A stretch of DNA of 64,000 nt from Desmodesmus armatus (GCA_007449985.2 VIIQ02000243.1:27643-91642); one strand, 5' to 3'; counted from the first letter of the stretch, positions 1-13,387 are shown. Numbers and translations are program-made. Notes: generated by a model not told the origin, from the sequence alone.

Positions 1-951
1 TCCTTGCTCAACTGGCACAGAGCTCCCTGGCTGGCCCAGGCCGGCAAACAAGGCGCAAATCGTGCAGAACCCATAAGCAGCAGTGCGGCTGGCGTGCTGC
101 ACTGCAGCCGGCAACAATAAGCAGTGGTACTCCTGTTGCAACACCAACAGGTCTTCAGGACACACACTGAGGGCGTGTGGTCGGCACACAAAGTTGAACA
201 CACCAAATCACTAGCTTGCGGCACGTGCCCATCACATTTTCAGTGGGGCAGCTGGGGCAGCCCCAAAATTCGATTGTGCCGGCGGCTTGGTGTGACAGTG
301 ACGGCCCGTCAAGTTGACTCACGCTCACACAAAGCCGAGGTCGCCTGCTCGATCATCATGCATGCCTTGCTGCTGCAGCAAGGCGGCCTGAAGGACTGGT
401 GGTTCCTTGCTAACCACACAGAGCAGCACTCGTCAAACTGACCGCTTCTCAGCGGTGTACATGGCCTATGCTGTGTTGCATGCCATACAAAGAATTTCAT
501 GGCGTCTCCCTTGCAACGCAGCAACTTGGCGGGGTAAAACCCTCGCCACACAACACACAGTCAATCAATCCATCAATCAATGTCTCACTTGTAGCACACT
601 GTGCGTTGATGATCATGATGGTCGTCAGGGACTGATAGTGTGCTGGCCGCAGACAGGATGCATTTGCTGACAACACATGCAGATAAGGAACCTGAAATTT
701 AGCCCCGGCGGGGAGACTGAAACTTGCCTGCTGAGCAGAGCCTCTGTCTGCTCCTACACACTACACAACACACAGCACCACTTTCAAAATCTTTGACTTC
801 ACTCAAACCTCAGTGCTTGACGCAAAAGAAACGCTGACAATGCTGTTGGTTTACTTTGACACAGTATGCCACATCAGCCAGCTTTTTAACCACTTGTCAG
901 CAGCTGTCATGTTGTCGCTGTCACAGGGCAGTGTAGGCACTGATGGAGTGC
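1..951. other. intergenic, no gene seen
   Basis: No open frame here has family motifs or usable splice structure. It lies beyond the stop codon of the expansin-like gene at 952 and should hold its 3' untranslated region. I did not find a TGTAA signal on the minus strand close to the stop. Confidence 0.5.
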
Positions 952-2831
952 TCAGAAGTTCTTGCTGGTCGCCACATCGCCAGTCTTCTCAGAGGTGATC
1001 GCCTCACTGCAAGCAGCAGCAGCAGGCAGCAGCAGCAGCCGGCAGCGCGTTGTCAGTCTTTCAAATATAAAGAAGCATGGAAGACAGTCATACCCAGTCA
1101 GGCATTGGGTTGATACCCAACGGTGAGGGGTTGTCCCGCACTTGGCATAAGAACACAAGCTGGGAACACAACAGTGCCGCCAGCGAGCGGCTCGCTGACC
1201 ACATCCAAGTTTGCAGTGGGCACTCACGTCAACATGATGGTGTCCCCGGCTGTGTTGGTGATTCTCACATCCCAGGGCAGTGCTGGCAGGCGGCTGGCCT
1301 CAAAGGCGGCACCAAACTTCCTCTGCATGGGCCTGAAGGCATCGCTGCCGGCCTGTGTAGGCGACGGAGGTCGACAGAGAGCGCAAGCGGCGGCAGCACA
1401 GCATGAGGGGCAGTTGGTTTGCGTCCTGTTGCACAGGGCGTTCTTGCGGCTGGGCTGATGTTGCATGATTGCGGTTCATTCACTGCATGAGAAACGGTAT
1501 GCCACTCACACATGAACTTGATGAGGTGACCTCAAAACTGGGGTGGTCAAGGCACACATCACATCATGTGGCACATCACACACCTCTCAGTGCCCGGCGT
1601 CGAACCCAGACATGCTGCCCCACCCACCTTAGCAATCTCCACCTTCTCCAGGGGAGCGCCGTTGACATTCTTGAACGACATGCGCACCCAGCCGCCACCG
1701 CTGGCCCTGTAGCTGTCCACGTGCGCAATCACGCCGCCCTCAAAGGCGCAGGGCACCTCCCTGTACTCGATCTTGATGCGACCCAGGTCAGGGCTGGCCA
1801 GCTTGGCAAAGGGGGCTGCCTGCAGGTTGGTGCGGTCGATCCAACATGAGCCAGTGGGGTGGCGAGGGGAAATGGTGAGTCCGACTCCGGGCCCGGGTGT
1901 GACTTTTGACGTGTGACTGTGGCTTAGCCTGCACTCATCATGCATCCCTAAGTCACTTCCGAAGTAATGCTGACCTAGTGATGTGAAGATGCCTGGATGC
2001 CTATAGCTTTCTTGCGTTGAACCACGGGCTTGCATCTGAGAGACGCACCTGTAGGTTGATCTGGTTTGTCTCACACTCGTCACAGTTGTCGTGGACCATC
2101 ACGGTCAGGGGCTTGGACGTTGAGCAGGCCTGTGGGTAGTACATGTAGTACAACACATTGGCAAGCAGTGGGAGGGGAGCTCAGTTGCTGAGGCGAGTGT
2201 ATTGTGTGTAGTGATAATGTCCGAACCTTATCTTCAGACGTCCAAGTGCCCCCCTGCATCTGCCAAAGGCTTGCCCCCAGCCAATGTGACAGGCTCACGC
2301 CCCCCCCCCCCCCACCCCCACCCCCCACCCTCCCCCCGACTTTACTGGTGGTACCACCATCTACACCGTGTGAGTGTCACTCACCTCCTTGTCAGTGCAG
2401 CGGACCTCCAGGCATGAGCCACAGCCCTTGAGTTCATACTTGCCCAGGATGCTCTTGCTGAGGGAGATGCCTGCCAGGCTGAGGCCCGGGTACTGCTGTG
2501 AGGTCAGGGTACCGTAGCCACAGGCCCCGCCGGAAACAGACTTGGCATCTTCCTGTGAAAAACAGTAAGGTAGAACCAGATAACAGTGAAATGAGACTGA
2601 TATTATGGTATGCGGGTGCACATGGCAGGTGCTGGATGGAATATACCAGTGCCCAAGTAACTGCTGCAGCTGCCTGTGAGGATGCAATGGTAAGTGCCCT
2701 GAGCCTGCAGGCCCAGCTGGGGAGGTTCGCACCTCGCCAGTGAACGTGGCGATTCCAGAGACCCAGGGAGCTGCAGCAGCAGAAGCTACCAACAGGCAAA
2801 CGGACAAACATAGCACATGGACGCGAGCCAT
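952..2831 (-). CDS. expansin-like secreted protein, 239 aa
   Basis: Six exons: 2733-2831, 2385-2552, 2049-2129, 1628-1819, 1228-1352, 952-1006. All have GT-AG borders with consistent phases and give 240 codons including the stop. The start at 2831 gives MARVHVLCL plus a hydrophobic stretch ending AAAAP, a clear signal peptide; an upstream in-frame Met would bury it. Residues about 25-116 form the double-psi beta-barrel domain, with GGACGYG at 41-47 and a Cys-rich segment (CGSCLEV, DNCDEC). Residues about 117-239 match the C-terminal expansin/pollen-allergen beta domain (WVRMSFKNV, WDVRITN). The HFDL motif of plant alpha/beta-expansins is replaced by QINL, so this is expansin-like rather than canonical. 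Expansins loosen walls non-enzymatically by binding polysaccharide; a cell-wall role outside the cell is inferred. Confidence 0.9.
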
Positions 2832-3798
2832 TCTGACAGACTTGGAAGACTTAGAACGAAAAGAAGATTCGGAAATGGTTGTCGTTGTCGATGGTGCTTT
2901 GCTATGGGATGAGGCGCCTTGTTTAGTACTGATGGAGTGACCTTCGCATGACCTTCGCAGGCCCACAGTACAGCTCCGGGCAGCTGCGGGCCTGGCTTCC
3001 GTAGCTCTTCATGCATACTGCTCGAAGCGCATCAGGTCACTCTTTGTTGAAGGCGCAATCAAACAAAACAACGCGAATCAATTTCGTTTGCTTGCCAATG
3101 AGCTGTGTCCGATGTCACATCAGTCATGTTACAATAAGCTGTGCTGCAGTACCGGCCCGTGACTGGTCCGGTGCCCTATGCGTAACGTCATATGGTGCTA
3201 TACGTATACGTATACGCTCAGCATATGTATGCTGAGCAGGATGGTGTTCAGGATCCATGCCAGGTAGTGGCACCACCAGGCAGCCTGGGAGTGAACTTCT
3301 GTACCACTTTAGCTGGCAGCACGTGTTCGGCAGGCATTGCCTGGTGCTGCTGACACAATCAAGCACCGTGCCAACCACAGCAGGCGCCATTGAGCCATAA
3401 GTCCAAATAAAGCCTGACGTGAGTGAGACAGCAAGGTTCTTTATTCAACACACAATGGATGCCTCCTTCACTGTAAATCAGGAGGTGATAAAGGGCAGTA
3501 CTCCACAAGGCCCACTGGGTCTGGTGACCAAACTGGTAGTAGTATAGGGCCACTCGGCCGCAACTGGCAGCAGCATTTGAGCCTCAAATTGTTTGCACCC
3601 ACCACAACAAATGAAACAAAACACCAGCCCCATACGGGGCCTGCCAGATGAGTGGCTCTCACACGGAAGACACAAGCTGATGTACACAGTAGCATGCGCT
3701 ACTTACCCCCCCCCCACACACACACACAGTTCCAGCCGCTCACAGCAACGCTGCTGCCGGCACCATCCCGAACCCTCCTCCCCCACGGCCCCACTGAC
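2832..3798. other. region between expansin 5' end and lipid kinase 3' end
   Basis: This stretch holds the expansin promoter and the kinase 3' flank. No coding signal was seen. At about 3199-3236 there are two adjacent palindromes, a TATACG-type run and CTCAGCATA/TATGCTGAG arms. A minus-strand TGTAA lies at 3128-3132, far from the kinase stop, so its role is uncertain. Confidence 0.5.
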
Positions 3799-4667
3799 TC
3801 AGTGGGGCTGGCTGGCAGTGCTGTGCTTCAACCAGCAGTGCTGTGCTTCAAAGTGCATCCTCTTCACCTGCCCACTGCTGCTGTGCCTGCTGCCCCAGCA
3901 CAAACCCAACAGCCAGCAGGCTAGCAGCGACCAGTGTGCGGCCAGTAGGCGTTGCAGGCGGGGCAGGGCGCGTGAGAGGCGCCCGGGGGGCTGCTGGGCC
4001 CTCCAGAGGTCACGCAGCAACGCAGGCCGCGGCTTGTTGCCTGTGGAGAGAACAAACGTCGTGTTAGTGCACGTTGTAAATCACATACTGAGCTGCATTC
4101 TGCAGCAGTGTAGGCTCGAGCAGAGCCAGCAGCACCCAGCAGTGCTCTGTGAATCCCTTGGCCTGAGAAATCACCATCAGCAGCAGCGGCGTCTCAATCT
4201 TCAGCTGATTCGCGGCAAACAAGTACTGGAAGTGAAAATGTCACACGAAGACAGTGTAGGCGATGTGGCATCTATGGCGCGCAGGCCGAACTTCAGCCGG
4301 CGGAGACCCGTGGGTGGCTTTTTGTTTTTGGTTTCATGGGTGGCTTTAGTGCTGCAGTGCTGACGTACACTTCCCGAAGGTTTTTAAAATGAGTTTCCTG
4401 ACCACAACCAGGATCAGACAGCTGAAGTATTGCAGTGTACCCACCTGCTCGCATTGCCGCCTGCCGAATCCACGCAAAGCGCTTCTTGCGGCGATCACCA
4501 TTGTGCTTGCCAGTACCGTCGGTTGGCCCCAAGATGGCTGCTGCTGCTGATGGTGAAGTCGACAGTGAAGGTGTGAGGGATGCCGCCCCTGCCTGCCCCT
4601 CGACTAGCAGCCGTGCATCTGGCAGGTGCATGTTGATGCGGCGAGGTATCACCTCAAACAGCAACCT

Positions 4668-4738
<71 letters not shown>

Positions 4739-6115
4739 GCCCCGAATTGTTGGCATAAGTACTACTTATGAGTCACCTCACGATTGCTCGCATCCGCCCT
4801 GCTCCCCGCTCCACCACCCCTGGTCCTCCCTCCCCGCTCCCTCCTCCCCCCTCCCACTTCCTCCCTTCCAACCCCACCTCTTGCTGTCTCCTGCTTCCAT
4901 TGGCTCCCCATCTGTTGCATTTGAGGTCTTGGCCCCCCTCCACGACAGCACTTGCTGCCACTACATCCATCAAGCGTGCACCCCCTTGCCCTCCCCTCCC
5001 CCCCTCTCCCCCCCCCCCCCCCAAACCCCCAAAAGCAAAGCCGCTGGGAGCATGCGCACCAGTTCCGATTTCCCTACCAATCCCCATGTTGTGCCGCTCA
5101 GCTGCACCAAGGTCAGCCTGACCTGTTGGGCCAACAGACGTGCACTGAATGACCCCCCACCTGTTGCTGTCTCCTGCCTCCATGGGCTCTCCGTCCCTGT
5201 TGCACTTGAGGTCCTGAAAGCCTCCCTCCACAACAGCACTTGTGCGACTCAACCCATCAACATGCACCCCTTCCCTTACACCCCCCTCCCCCCCCCCTAC
5301 CCGCCCAACAAAGCCGCTGACTCTATGGAGTAGCTACCTCACCACCAACTAAGGTTCCCCACTGCACCAAGTCACTTGCCAGGCACCAACAGCCACCGCA
5401 CCCCACCTGTTGCTGTCTCCCGCCTCCATGGGCTCCCCGTCCCTGTTGCACTTGAGGTCCTGACCCTCTGGCCCCTCCACAATCAGCCACGGGGCACGCA
5501 GCAGCTTCAGGCCACCCTGGGCACCTGACAGGCCCGAGGCTGCCACATCAGCAGCAAGCTCCTTGGCCTACATGGGAGGGGGCAGGGGGGATTGGGTGTG
5601 AGTGAGTGGGTGCCTCAAGCAGTGCTGGGGTGTTGGGGCTTGGGGTGCGTAAGGGGGGGGGGGGCGGTCAGGCGCCCAGCCGTCAATTTCAATCCCTATA
5701 TCGTACTGGGTGATGATATCATGATTGGCCCCTTATGAGAGCCAGTCGGCTTCACAAAGGAAATGTTTACTCTAGACCCCCCCCCCCGTCTCTGCCTTGC
5801 CTGGCTTGTGGGAGGGGGGATCATGAAAGATGCACACTCATGGCTCTGCCTACCCGCCTTCAGCAAACGGCAACATTGGAGTAGGACCAACCAGCACACT
5901 GTGGCACACTCATGGCATGCTCTTACTCTGTCCTCTTTACCCCTTCTGCCCCTCCTTCTGCCCCCTCCTCCCCCCCTCCCCACAACACACCTGTGAGCCC
6001 AGGCTCCCAAACAGCAGAGTGAAGTCCAGCAGGCCGTCGTCCAGCAGGGCATCTGGACACAGGTTCACCATGCGCTGCAGCAGCAAACAGCAGCAAACAG
6101 CAGCAAACAGCAGCA

Positions 6116-6173
<58 letters not shown>

Positions 6174-7564
6174 CTCACATGCGCGCAGCAACCGTCATGC
6201 CACTTGTTGCTGAGCAGCGCTACAGATGACAGCAGAAGCATAATCAACATCCCTGTCCATGTCACTAACAAAGCTTACTGAGGCTGTGCCATAGCCCAAA
6301 CATTCTCAGGCTTGATCGGTGACTCAAATCTGACTCTGACAGGTTTGCAGGAATGTCTGGCCTGAGGCCTGGCCTGTTTTTCTGGTGCACCTGATTTCCG
6401 CTTTCACCAACCACAAGCCCTGCTGATCACCTGACTGAGGCTGTGCCGCTGCCCCCAAACAAAGGCTCATGCCATGCAATCATGCCAGAAAAGCCTCACC
6501 CCAACCAACTTGGTTGGTCCTGAGGAAACAGCCTGCTCACCCCCATCTGCCGTGCCTGCCCTGCTGCCAGCGCCAGCAGATCTCCATGCATGTGGGACAC
6601 CTGAATACAGCAGTGGTATGGGCGATCAATGAATGCGCCACACGGTTACACACAACAGCCCAGTCGTACGCCTGCTTGCCTGCCTGCTTTTGCTGCCGGC
6701 AATAGCCGCTCAGCCGGGTACTAGCTGTACTACTGTGTCACTTTGGTACGACAATTACTAATGCTTTCTTTCCCTCGCCCTCTCCTCCAGCCAGGCAGCT
6801 TTGCAAGCAGCATCAAGCAATTCTACTACTGCAACTACTACTACTAAACTGGGTCAGGGCCACGCCTGACCGCCCTTTCTGGAGCCAAACTAGGCTCATA
6901 GGGCATAATCCACACACACGGGCCAATTCAACTGCTGGCGACAGTCACCAGTGAAGCTATAGCAGTACGTGGACCACACCTGGTCTGGCTGATAGTCCTC
7001 GTGCTTGACGTCTGCTGTCTTGGGGTAGGTGATGTGCACGTCTGGGATCGGCTGCAGGCCAGTGGTGAACAGGTGCTTCAAACCTACAGCAGCAGCAGCA
7101 GCAGCGGTGGCAGCAGTGGCGGCAGCGGCAGCAGTGACAGCAGTGGCAAGGAGTGGCAGAGGGAGTATCCTGATTTATGTGAGCACGTCTGGCCGGCTGC
7201 AGCAGCGAGTGGGATCATCCCCTAGGCTAGGGGAGCCCCTGTGGCCCAGTGCTTACTCCCAACAAACATCTCCATAGCACGACTGAACTTCAAATGCCCA
7301 ACCACTCCGTAAGCGGACATGCCATACCATCATAGCATTACCGGGGGACCTGGTAACCAAGGCGAGTGGGGCTTGTGCACAAAGACCAGCTCCCCCTGCT
7401 TGTGGAAGCTGCCTTACTGTGGCATTGCAGGTCCAATAAATGGTTGGTTGGCCCAAAGCTCACCCGTCTACCCACCTGCCACTGCCACTGCTGCTGGTCC
7501 CAGCACCTTCTTGAGTGTGCCTGACATGTCCTTGCTGCTCACACCACTCACAGGACCTGTGGTG

Positions 7565-7631
<67 letters not shown>

Positions 7632-10209
7632 CTGAGCAGCATGCCACCGTAGTATGCATGTTCGCAAAGGGTGCCGCTCACTCTTCATAACATGACCACC
7701 CAGCAATTATGACATGGGAATGCAATGCTCATACAGACCAACCAGCACTCCATTTCAGCTGCCGTTCAACGGCACACACTGTGGCAGGCTCACCGGCTGT
7801 AGCCAGGTTGGCAAAAACCTCCCCGTTCACGAGGGCCACATCCACTGGGTGAATGTTGTCGGGCTCAAGGGCCAGCTGCAGCGCCTCGTATGGGTCCTGC
7901 AGCCACAACACCACAGCAAGGCGGACGTCATAGCACACAAGCCATGCATGCCATTCCACATAGTCGCTTTGGTGACGAGGCCAAACCTGTTACGTTACGA
8001 ATTTATGGTCCACAGTCTGAGGGTGCAACAAAAAGACTCATGGCAGGTTGGGTGCGGCAGATGATTGAGCAGCGAGTCACTTGGACGGTCCAACTGGGAA
8101 AATCACTGGGGGCCCTTGCTAACAGATACCAGTGGTGTGGCTCCAGCCTGGACACCGGGTGTCACAAGGGCCAGAAATACCTCTTACTGAGACCGCAAGC
8201 AGCCTCAGGTTCAGTCGCTGCATCTGCTTGCAAAGAGAATGGTGTGCAAGGTACCCATCTTCAAGAGTCTGCGGTTCTCACCAGTGATATGCCTGTGGCT
8301 GATGCCACGTCCCCACCATGCTGTTCTCACCAGTGATATGCCTGTGGCTGATGCCACGTCCCCACCATGCTGTTCTCACCAGTGATATGCCTGTGGCTGA
8401 TGCCAGGTCCCCACCATGCTGTTCTCACCAGTGATATGCCTGTGGCTGATGCCAGGTCATTGGCGGTACCCATGGGCAGCTGGGCGACGCTGATGTGGCG
8501 GGGTGCGCTGTGCTTGATCAGAGCCACCACCAACTCGTTGAGGGTGCCGTCACCGCCCCCTGCAACCAGGGTGTCGTACCTGAGCGGGTGGGGCATGTTT
8601 GGGGGGTGGGGTAAACGGGGAAGGGGGGGGGGGGGCGGGGGGCGGGGGGGGGGGGGGGGGGGCTGGGGACAAGGGAACGTATCTTTCAGTTTGGGAGGGT
8701 TTGTGCTATGATAGGGAACGTATATGAGCCTGTTGTGCTTCATCAGAGCAACCACCAGCTCGTTGAGTGTGCCGTCACTGACGGTGGAGGCCGCCTGCCA
8801 CCAGGGTGTCGTACCTGGGACCGTCCCAATTATAAATATATATATATTGATAAAAATAATTAATATTTAATCATAGGCATGACAGCACAGAGGCAGCATG
8901 ATGCAGCAGTTATCTCCTTATGGATTGCCCTGAGCATGCAAGGCGAAGGGAGAGGGGCTGGTGTGAGTGTTGCAGAAGTTGATCAAACGATGCACCCTTG
9001 GCCACATAGGGGTCTGCCAGCAGGGGTCTGCCAGTGGTATCATCTGCCTGCACCAACACCATGTCACCCGGGGCCAGTGCTTTTAATCGCCAGTACTTTT
9101 GAACCGCTGAATTCCAGCTACTTGGCTGTTGACGCCCCTTCGTAACTGGTGTACAATCAGAATGAGTCACACCCCAGGTGCTTCACATCTCACTCACTTG
9201 CACTCGTCCCACATTTCAACCGCCTCCTTGACAAACTGGTCAACATCGCCAGAGTCCCACGTCACACGCACAACCAGCTGCAGGCAGAGGAGGGGGGACA
9301 CACAACAGCAGCAACACCCGACCAGGAACACTGTGTCGGACACTAAACACTTGTCAGGGAGCCTAGTATGCGGGCTGCAATCGTTTCTCAAAGTTGTGTC
9401 CACACATGTGGCCTCCCGCGTACGTCAAGCATATGCCCACTGGACATGTTACAGCTGCAAAACGCCGTCACACCTAGGCTGCAGGCTTTCTCTAGTAGGC
9501 ATCGGGGAAAGCATTCGACAGAACTCACGAGGTACAATCAAACTGCCCTAGGACCTCTCTGTATCCTCAGTAGGACTCAGTGCATGGGTTCAACCCATGT
9601 TGGGCTTGACAGCTTTTCAATTCAAGGCTGACAAGCTTGTGGCTGCCAGCAGTGCAAGCTTTTCATATAAAATAATAAAACTTTTATGATTTTATAATCA
9701 TAATAAAACTTTTATGATTTTGTTTCTCTATATTGTTTATAATTCCAGGGCTACTGTTGGCTGCACCAGGTAATCAGGCTGGTTGCTCACCTCATGCCCA
9801 TCAGCCTTCAACCTCTGCAGGGCACACACAGCCCAGACACAAAACGCAGGACACACAACAGTAGGTGGACAGTTCACCAAACCCAACTGGCCATGCCGTT
9901 CCAAGTCTGATGGTCACTGTGGCAGAGTGCCATGCTTGCCCCCCCCCTCCCCAAACACACTGCTGTGGCCACACTGCTCTGCAGCGCTGGCTGTTCCAGG
10001 CTGCTGCACCCCCCCCCCCCCCCCCCCCCAACACAATACATGTGCCGTCTACCGGATAGCATCACAGCTTGTAGCCCGTGCATTGCGTATTGGTACACTG
10101 GTACAGTAAGCCCCAAACTTCAAAACCCACCTGTATGGCATTTCGCACTTGGTCGTCATCGATGCGCTTGCCATGCAGGATCACCAGCAGCTTCCTGCTG
10201 GGGCGATCG

Positions 10210-10242
<33 letters not shown>

Positions 10243-10406
10243 GGGGGAGCAGCAGGAGCTTCTGATGCTGTTGCTGCTAGTGCTGCTGCTGCTGCCTCCT
10301 TTGCTGGCTGTCTGCTGGTATCGCTGGGGGCAGCATCTGTGCTTGGGTCATCTTGCTCTATTTGCAATGCGGTTTGTGACCGCTCTGATAAAGTCTGAGT
10401 AGCCAT
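3799..10406 (-). CDS. YegS/DAGK-type lipid kinase, 528 aa (copy 1)
   Basis: Twelve exons: 10131-10406, 9791-9814, 9198-9277, 8429-8579, 7794-7896, 7476-7556, 6980-7083, 6541-6600, 5991-6074, 5407-5567, 4445-4665, 3799-4040. All phases agree and give 529 codons with the stop. A poly-Gln linker (about residues 54-63) leads into LLVILHGKR. The nucleotide-binding GGGDGTLNE is at 134-142 and GTAND at 164-168. The C-terminal lipid-kinase half has CPDALLDDGLLDF at 299-311. A hydrophobic Trp/Leu-rich segment at 485-498 may anchor it to a membrane. The family phosphorylates diacylglycerol, sphingoid bases or similar lipids; the substrate cannot be read here. Exon 2 is only 24 nt. It starts about 395 bp from the divergent CorA gene and has a paralog at 47359-51584. 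Confidence 0.88.
4870..5250 (-). repeat. two intronic copies of kinase exon 10 3' end plus donor
   Basis: The end of exon 10 (5407-5567, encoding QDLKCNRDGEPMEAGDSNR) and its GTGGGG donor recur downstream in intron 10. One copy is at about 5156-5217, nearly identical, and a more decayed one at about 4888-4935. Spacing is about 243 and 273 bp, with related flanks. Neither copy has a convincing acceptor or matching phase, so they are read as intronic duplicates rather than exons. Confidence 0.75.
8274..8429 (-). repeat. 49-bp tandem copies of exon 4 3' end plus donor
   Basis: The core TTCTCACCAGTGATATGCC (plus strand) begins at 8275, 8324, 8373 and 8422, an exact 49-bp period. The 8422 copy is the real end of kinase exon 4 (ATGISL, then GTGAGA). 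The other three lie downstream in the intron, each repeating the exon tail and donor. The period is not a multiple of three. Confidence 0.9.
8709..8822 (-). repeat. decayed upstream copy of exon 4 acceptor and 5' half
   Basis: On the minus strand a CCCAG acceptor is followed by a copy of the exon encoding YDTLVAGGGDGTLNELVVAL. It carries an insertion that breaks the GGGDG motif, so it cannot encode an active site. The intact exon lies just downstream at 8429-8579. Confidence 0.75.
9660..9745. repeat. AT-rich direct repeat in kinase intron 2
   Basis: Two copies of a roughly 32-bp AT-rich unit (AATAAAACTTTTATGATTTT) lie in an otherwise GC-rich region, inside the intron 9278-9790. A second AT-rich patch is at 8830-8876 in the next intron. 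Confidence 0.6.
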
Positions 10407-10801
10407 TGATCATAATCGACAAGTGATGAAAATGGTTGTGACGGTGTGGGAGGGTTGCATGGACATCACCTTGCCTGTCCGAGGTTTCGTGCAATCATGA
10501 GTCATCAATGGCAGCCCATCTCCAATGCTCGCAGAAGATTGGTAACATGCATGCCATTGCTGATTTTACGTTCGTAATGAGCGCACGGATACCCTGTGCG
10601 CCACTGACATGCACGTGCCATGGCCACTGTAACGGCGACTGATACAGACTCCACAATTGCATATCAAACTGCCACAGTCTCAATGGATACCTTAAGATTT
10701 CACCGACATAGGTTCCGGTGTGCTGTGGTGCTGAGCACACGTGGCACCTCGTGATCTGCAGATCACTTATTTCGACACCAGCCATCATCAATACAGTCCA
10801 T
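10407..10801. promoter_or_regulatory. shared upstream region of kinase (-) and CorA (+)
   Basis: About 395 bp separates two divergent start codons, at 10406 on minus and 10802 on plus. Both promoters and 5' leaders must fit here. No classical TATA box or repeated operator is obvious. Confidence 0.5.
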
Positions 10802-11617
10802 ATGGCAGCAGACAGCGTCTCAGAAAGCGATTGGTTTACACAGGAAGTATGTATCACCAAACCGCTCCGGCTCAGCGATCCAGCAGGCAAACCACCTGGA
10901 GTCAACAGCAGCACCAGCAGCACCAGCAGCAGCACAAGCTCCCTGCAGCTGGAGGTTTCCCGCTTAGCAGGTACGCCTACGCAAACGGAACGGCAAACAA
11001 CCCAGCGTAGCATTACTCATCGCATTTCAGCCTTAGCTTGAGCCTTGATGTCTGAATTGAAGCCCACGTCACTCTCAGTGAGGGTGACACTTCCTGATAT
11101 GTGAAGTGGTGGCGACACCAGCTGATTTCTTGCAGCTGCAATCCCCTTCTACGTGTCAGCGCTAGTGAAGCCAGTTGAACTACCCTCACACCAGGCCAGC
11201 ACCACACCGGCAGCATCAACTGCTTCCCTTGTATGTCACTGCACCACATCCTCATTTCCCGCCCCGCCCCCACAAACGCAGACAGCTATGAAGTGTGTCC
11301 CTGGGGGATAGCACTACAACCCCCATCTGACCGCCCCCTCTCGCCCACGCCCCCCCCCCCCCAGGAGTGTTGCGTCGTGTCCAGGCGCCCATCAGCGTCA
11401 CTGCAGTTGACTACTGCAGCACCCGCTGCCGCTTCAGCACAGGACTGGACGCAAGCAACCTGACAGCATTCCTGCAGGAACAGGTTAGTGGGCCACCCAC
11501 CCAACTTGAGGGTGGTGTGTTTGTGTTGACAGAGGGCATGCATCGCCAAAACATGCATATGATTAGATGATGTGTCTCACCGTTCCTGCAGGAACATGTA
11601 AGTGATAGTTTGGGAGA

Positions 11618-11670
<53 letters not shown>

Positions 11671-11772
11671 GGGGGGGGGGGGGTAGGGCAACACAGCACC
11701 CATCCCTGGTACTCTTGCAGGAGAGTCACGCCACAGACGTTTGTGTCTGACTGTCGTTGTTCAGCATCATCA

Positions 11773-11832
<60 letters not shown>

Positions 11833-13352
11833 GGTGCTGCCATCGGCCATCGCTGCGTGTCGACAGCGCCCTGAGTGGTCAGCTGTTCGCTGGCTGCTGG
11901 TGGATGGTGTGTCTGGTGAGGTGCTGCAGGTGAGGGCAGGTCGCATTGTGAATTGAAAGGCTGATAGGTCCCCCCCTTACCATCAGCCCCATCTCCCTGC
12001 CCCCCCCCCCCCCCCCCCGCCCCCAGCCAAAACGGGGTGTATTTAGTACAGCTAGTGGTGGAGGTGAGTGCAAATCTTGGGTCTCTAAGGCAAAACAGCG
12101 GCAGCAGGCTGCAGCAGTGGACTGGCACGCCCAGCTGCTGCTGGGACAGATCATCGGCGGCAAGGCGAGATTGTACGCTGATGGGTCGAAGCACCCCCCC
12201 CCTCCCCCCAGTAGCTGGGCTACTAGCATGCAGCTGGAATGTGTTGCATGCCACCCTCGCACTGAATATCTTTGTGTCAGTGGGTCCTTGTTGGTGTTGC
12301 TTGCCAGCAGTATCAATGGTTGTTGCTGGTGCTGCTGCTGCTGCTGCTGCTGCTGCTGGGTGCAGACGCTTGCGCACCACTTTGACCTGCACCCGCTTGC
12401 TGTTGAGGATGTGCTGCACTTCCAGCGCATCAAGGCAGTCACTTACTCAGGTGGGGGGCTGGTGTGTGCTGGCATAGCTTGAATTAGTTCAGAAATATTT
12501 CTGAGTGTCTGCAGCACATGATGTGTTCGGTGAAAACAGGGCCGAAGGGTTTCATACATCTTGATGCAATGCATTGTGTGTTGGTTGGTGATGGCAGTGG
12601 TGGTTGGGCGCCGGCCGGATGTGTGTTCCTTGTTGCATCACGGCCACAAAGCTGCAGCACAGAAAGCAGCAGCATGTGTGAGGTGCAACCCAACAAAGTC
12701 ATGTGGCATAAGCCCCCTGAAGCTGCTGCTACTGCCCCTTGCTGCCATTGTGCTGCAACTGTCACTGCTGCTGCTGTTGCTGCTGCTGCTGCAGACCACC
12801 TGTATGTTGCAGCACACATCTGGCAGCTGAAGAAGCTGCGCAAGGAGAAGCAGCAACAGCAGACACGCCCGCCAGCAGCAGCAGCAGCAGCAGCAGCAGT
12901 GCCAGCAGCCGCACCAGCTGGCTATCCTGCGACAGCCAGTGCCACAGCCGCCAATGGAGCCAGCATGGCGCCTGCAGTGGGTGCTGCTGCTGCTGCTGCT
13001 GCCGGCCGCCCTGCTGCTGCAGTCAGTAGTAGGCTGTACGAGTGGCTACACAGCAGCGACCCCCATCAGCAGCAGCAGCAGCAGGGTGGGGTGCAGTGTT
13101 CTCCCCCAGCAGGCAGCAGCACCAACAGGCCGTCTCTATCTGAGCCACTCATCCACTCACCAGCAGCAGCGGCAGCAGCAACAGACGCCCACCACCCCAC
13201 AGAGCAGCAGCAGCAGCAGCAGCAGCAGGATGTCAGAGTTACTCTGGACATTTCCCCTCCCACTGCACCAACACCATCCGCCAGGCAAGCCATGTACAGC
13301 CACACCAGCAGCCAGCAACACCCTCCTGCTTTACACCCGCCACACCCACCGC

Positions 13353-13387
<35 letters not shown>

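Noticed and set aside
4626..5333. Plus-strand poly-Ala and Pro-rich frame
   Set aside because: It is an antisense product of the CTG run and C-rich intron of the minus-strand kinase.
8367..8711. Plus-strand frame over the 49-bp repeat
   Set aside because: It is antisense to kinase exon 4 and its donor copies.
9590..9620. tRNA-like palindrome near GGGTTCAACCC
   Set aside because: It has no cloverleaf arms or anticodon stem at proper spacing.
11602..11874. Poly-Gly/poly-Ala plus-strand frame in CorA intron 2
   Set aside because: It is generated by a G-tract and a CTG run. The real exon 3 uses another frame from 11867.
12939..13350. Plus-strand alternative frame in CorA exon 5
   Set aside because: Before about 13350 the other frame carries the CorA motif DHLYVAAHIWQL and is the real one. 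This frame is kept only for the end of the exon.
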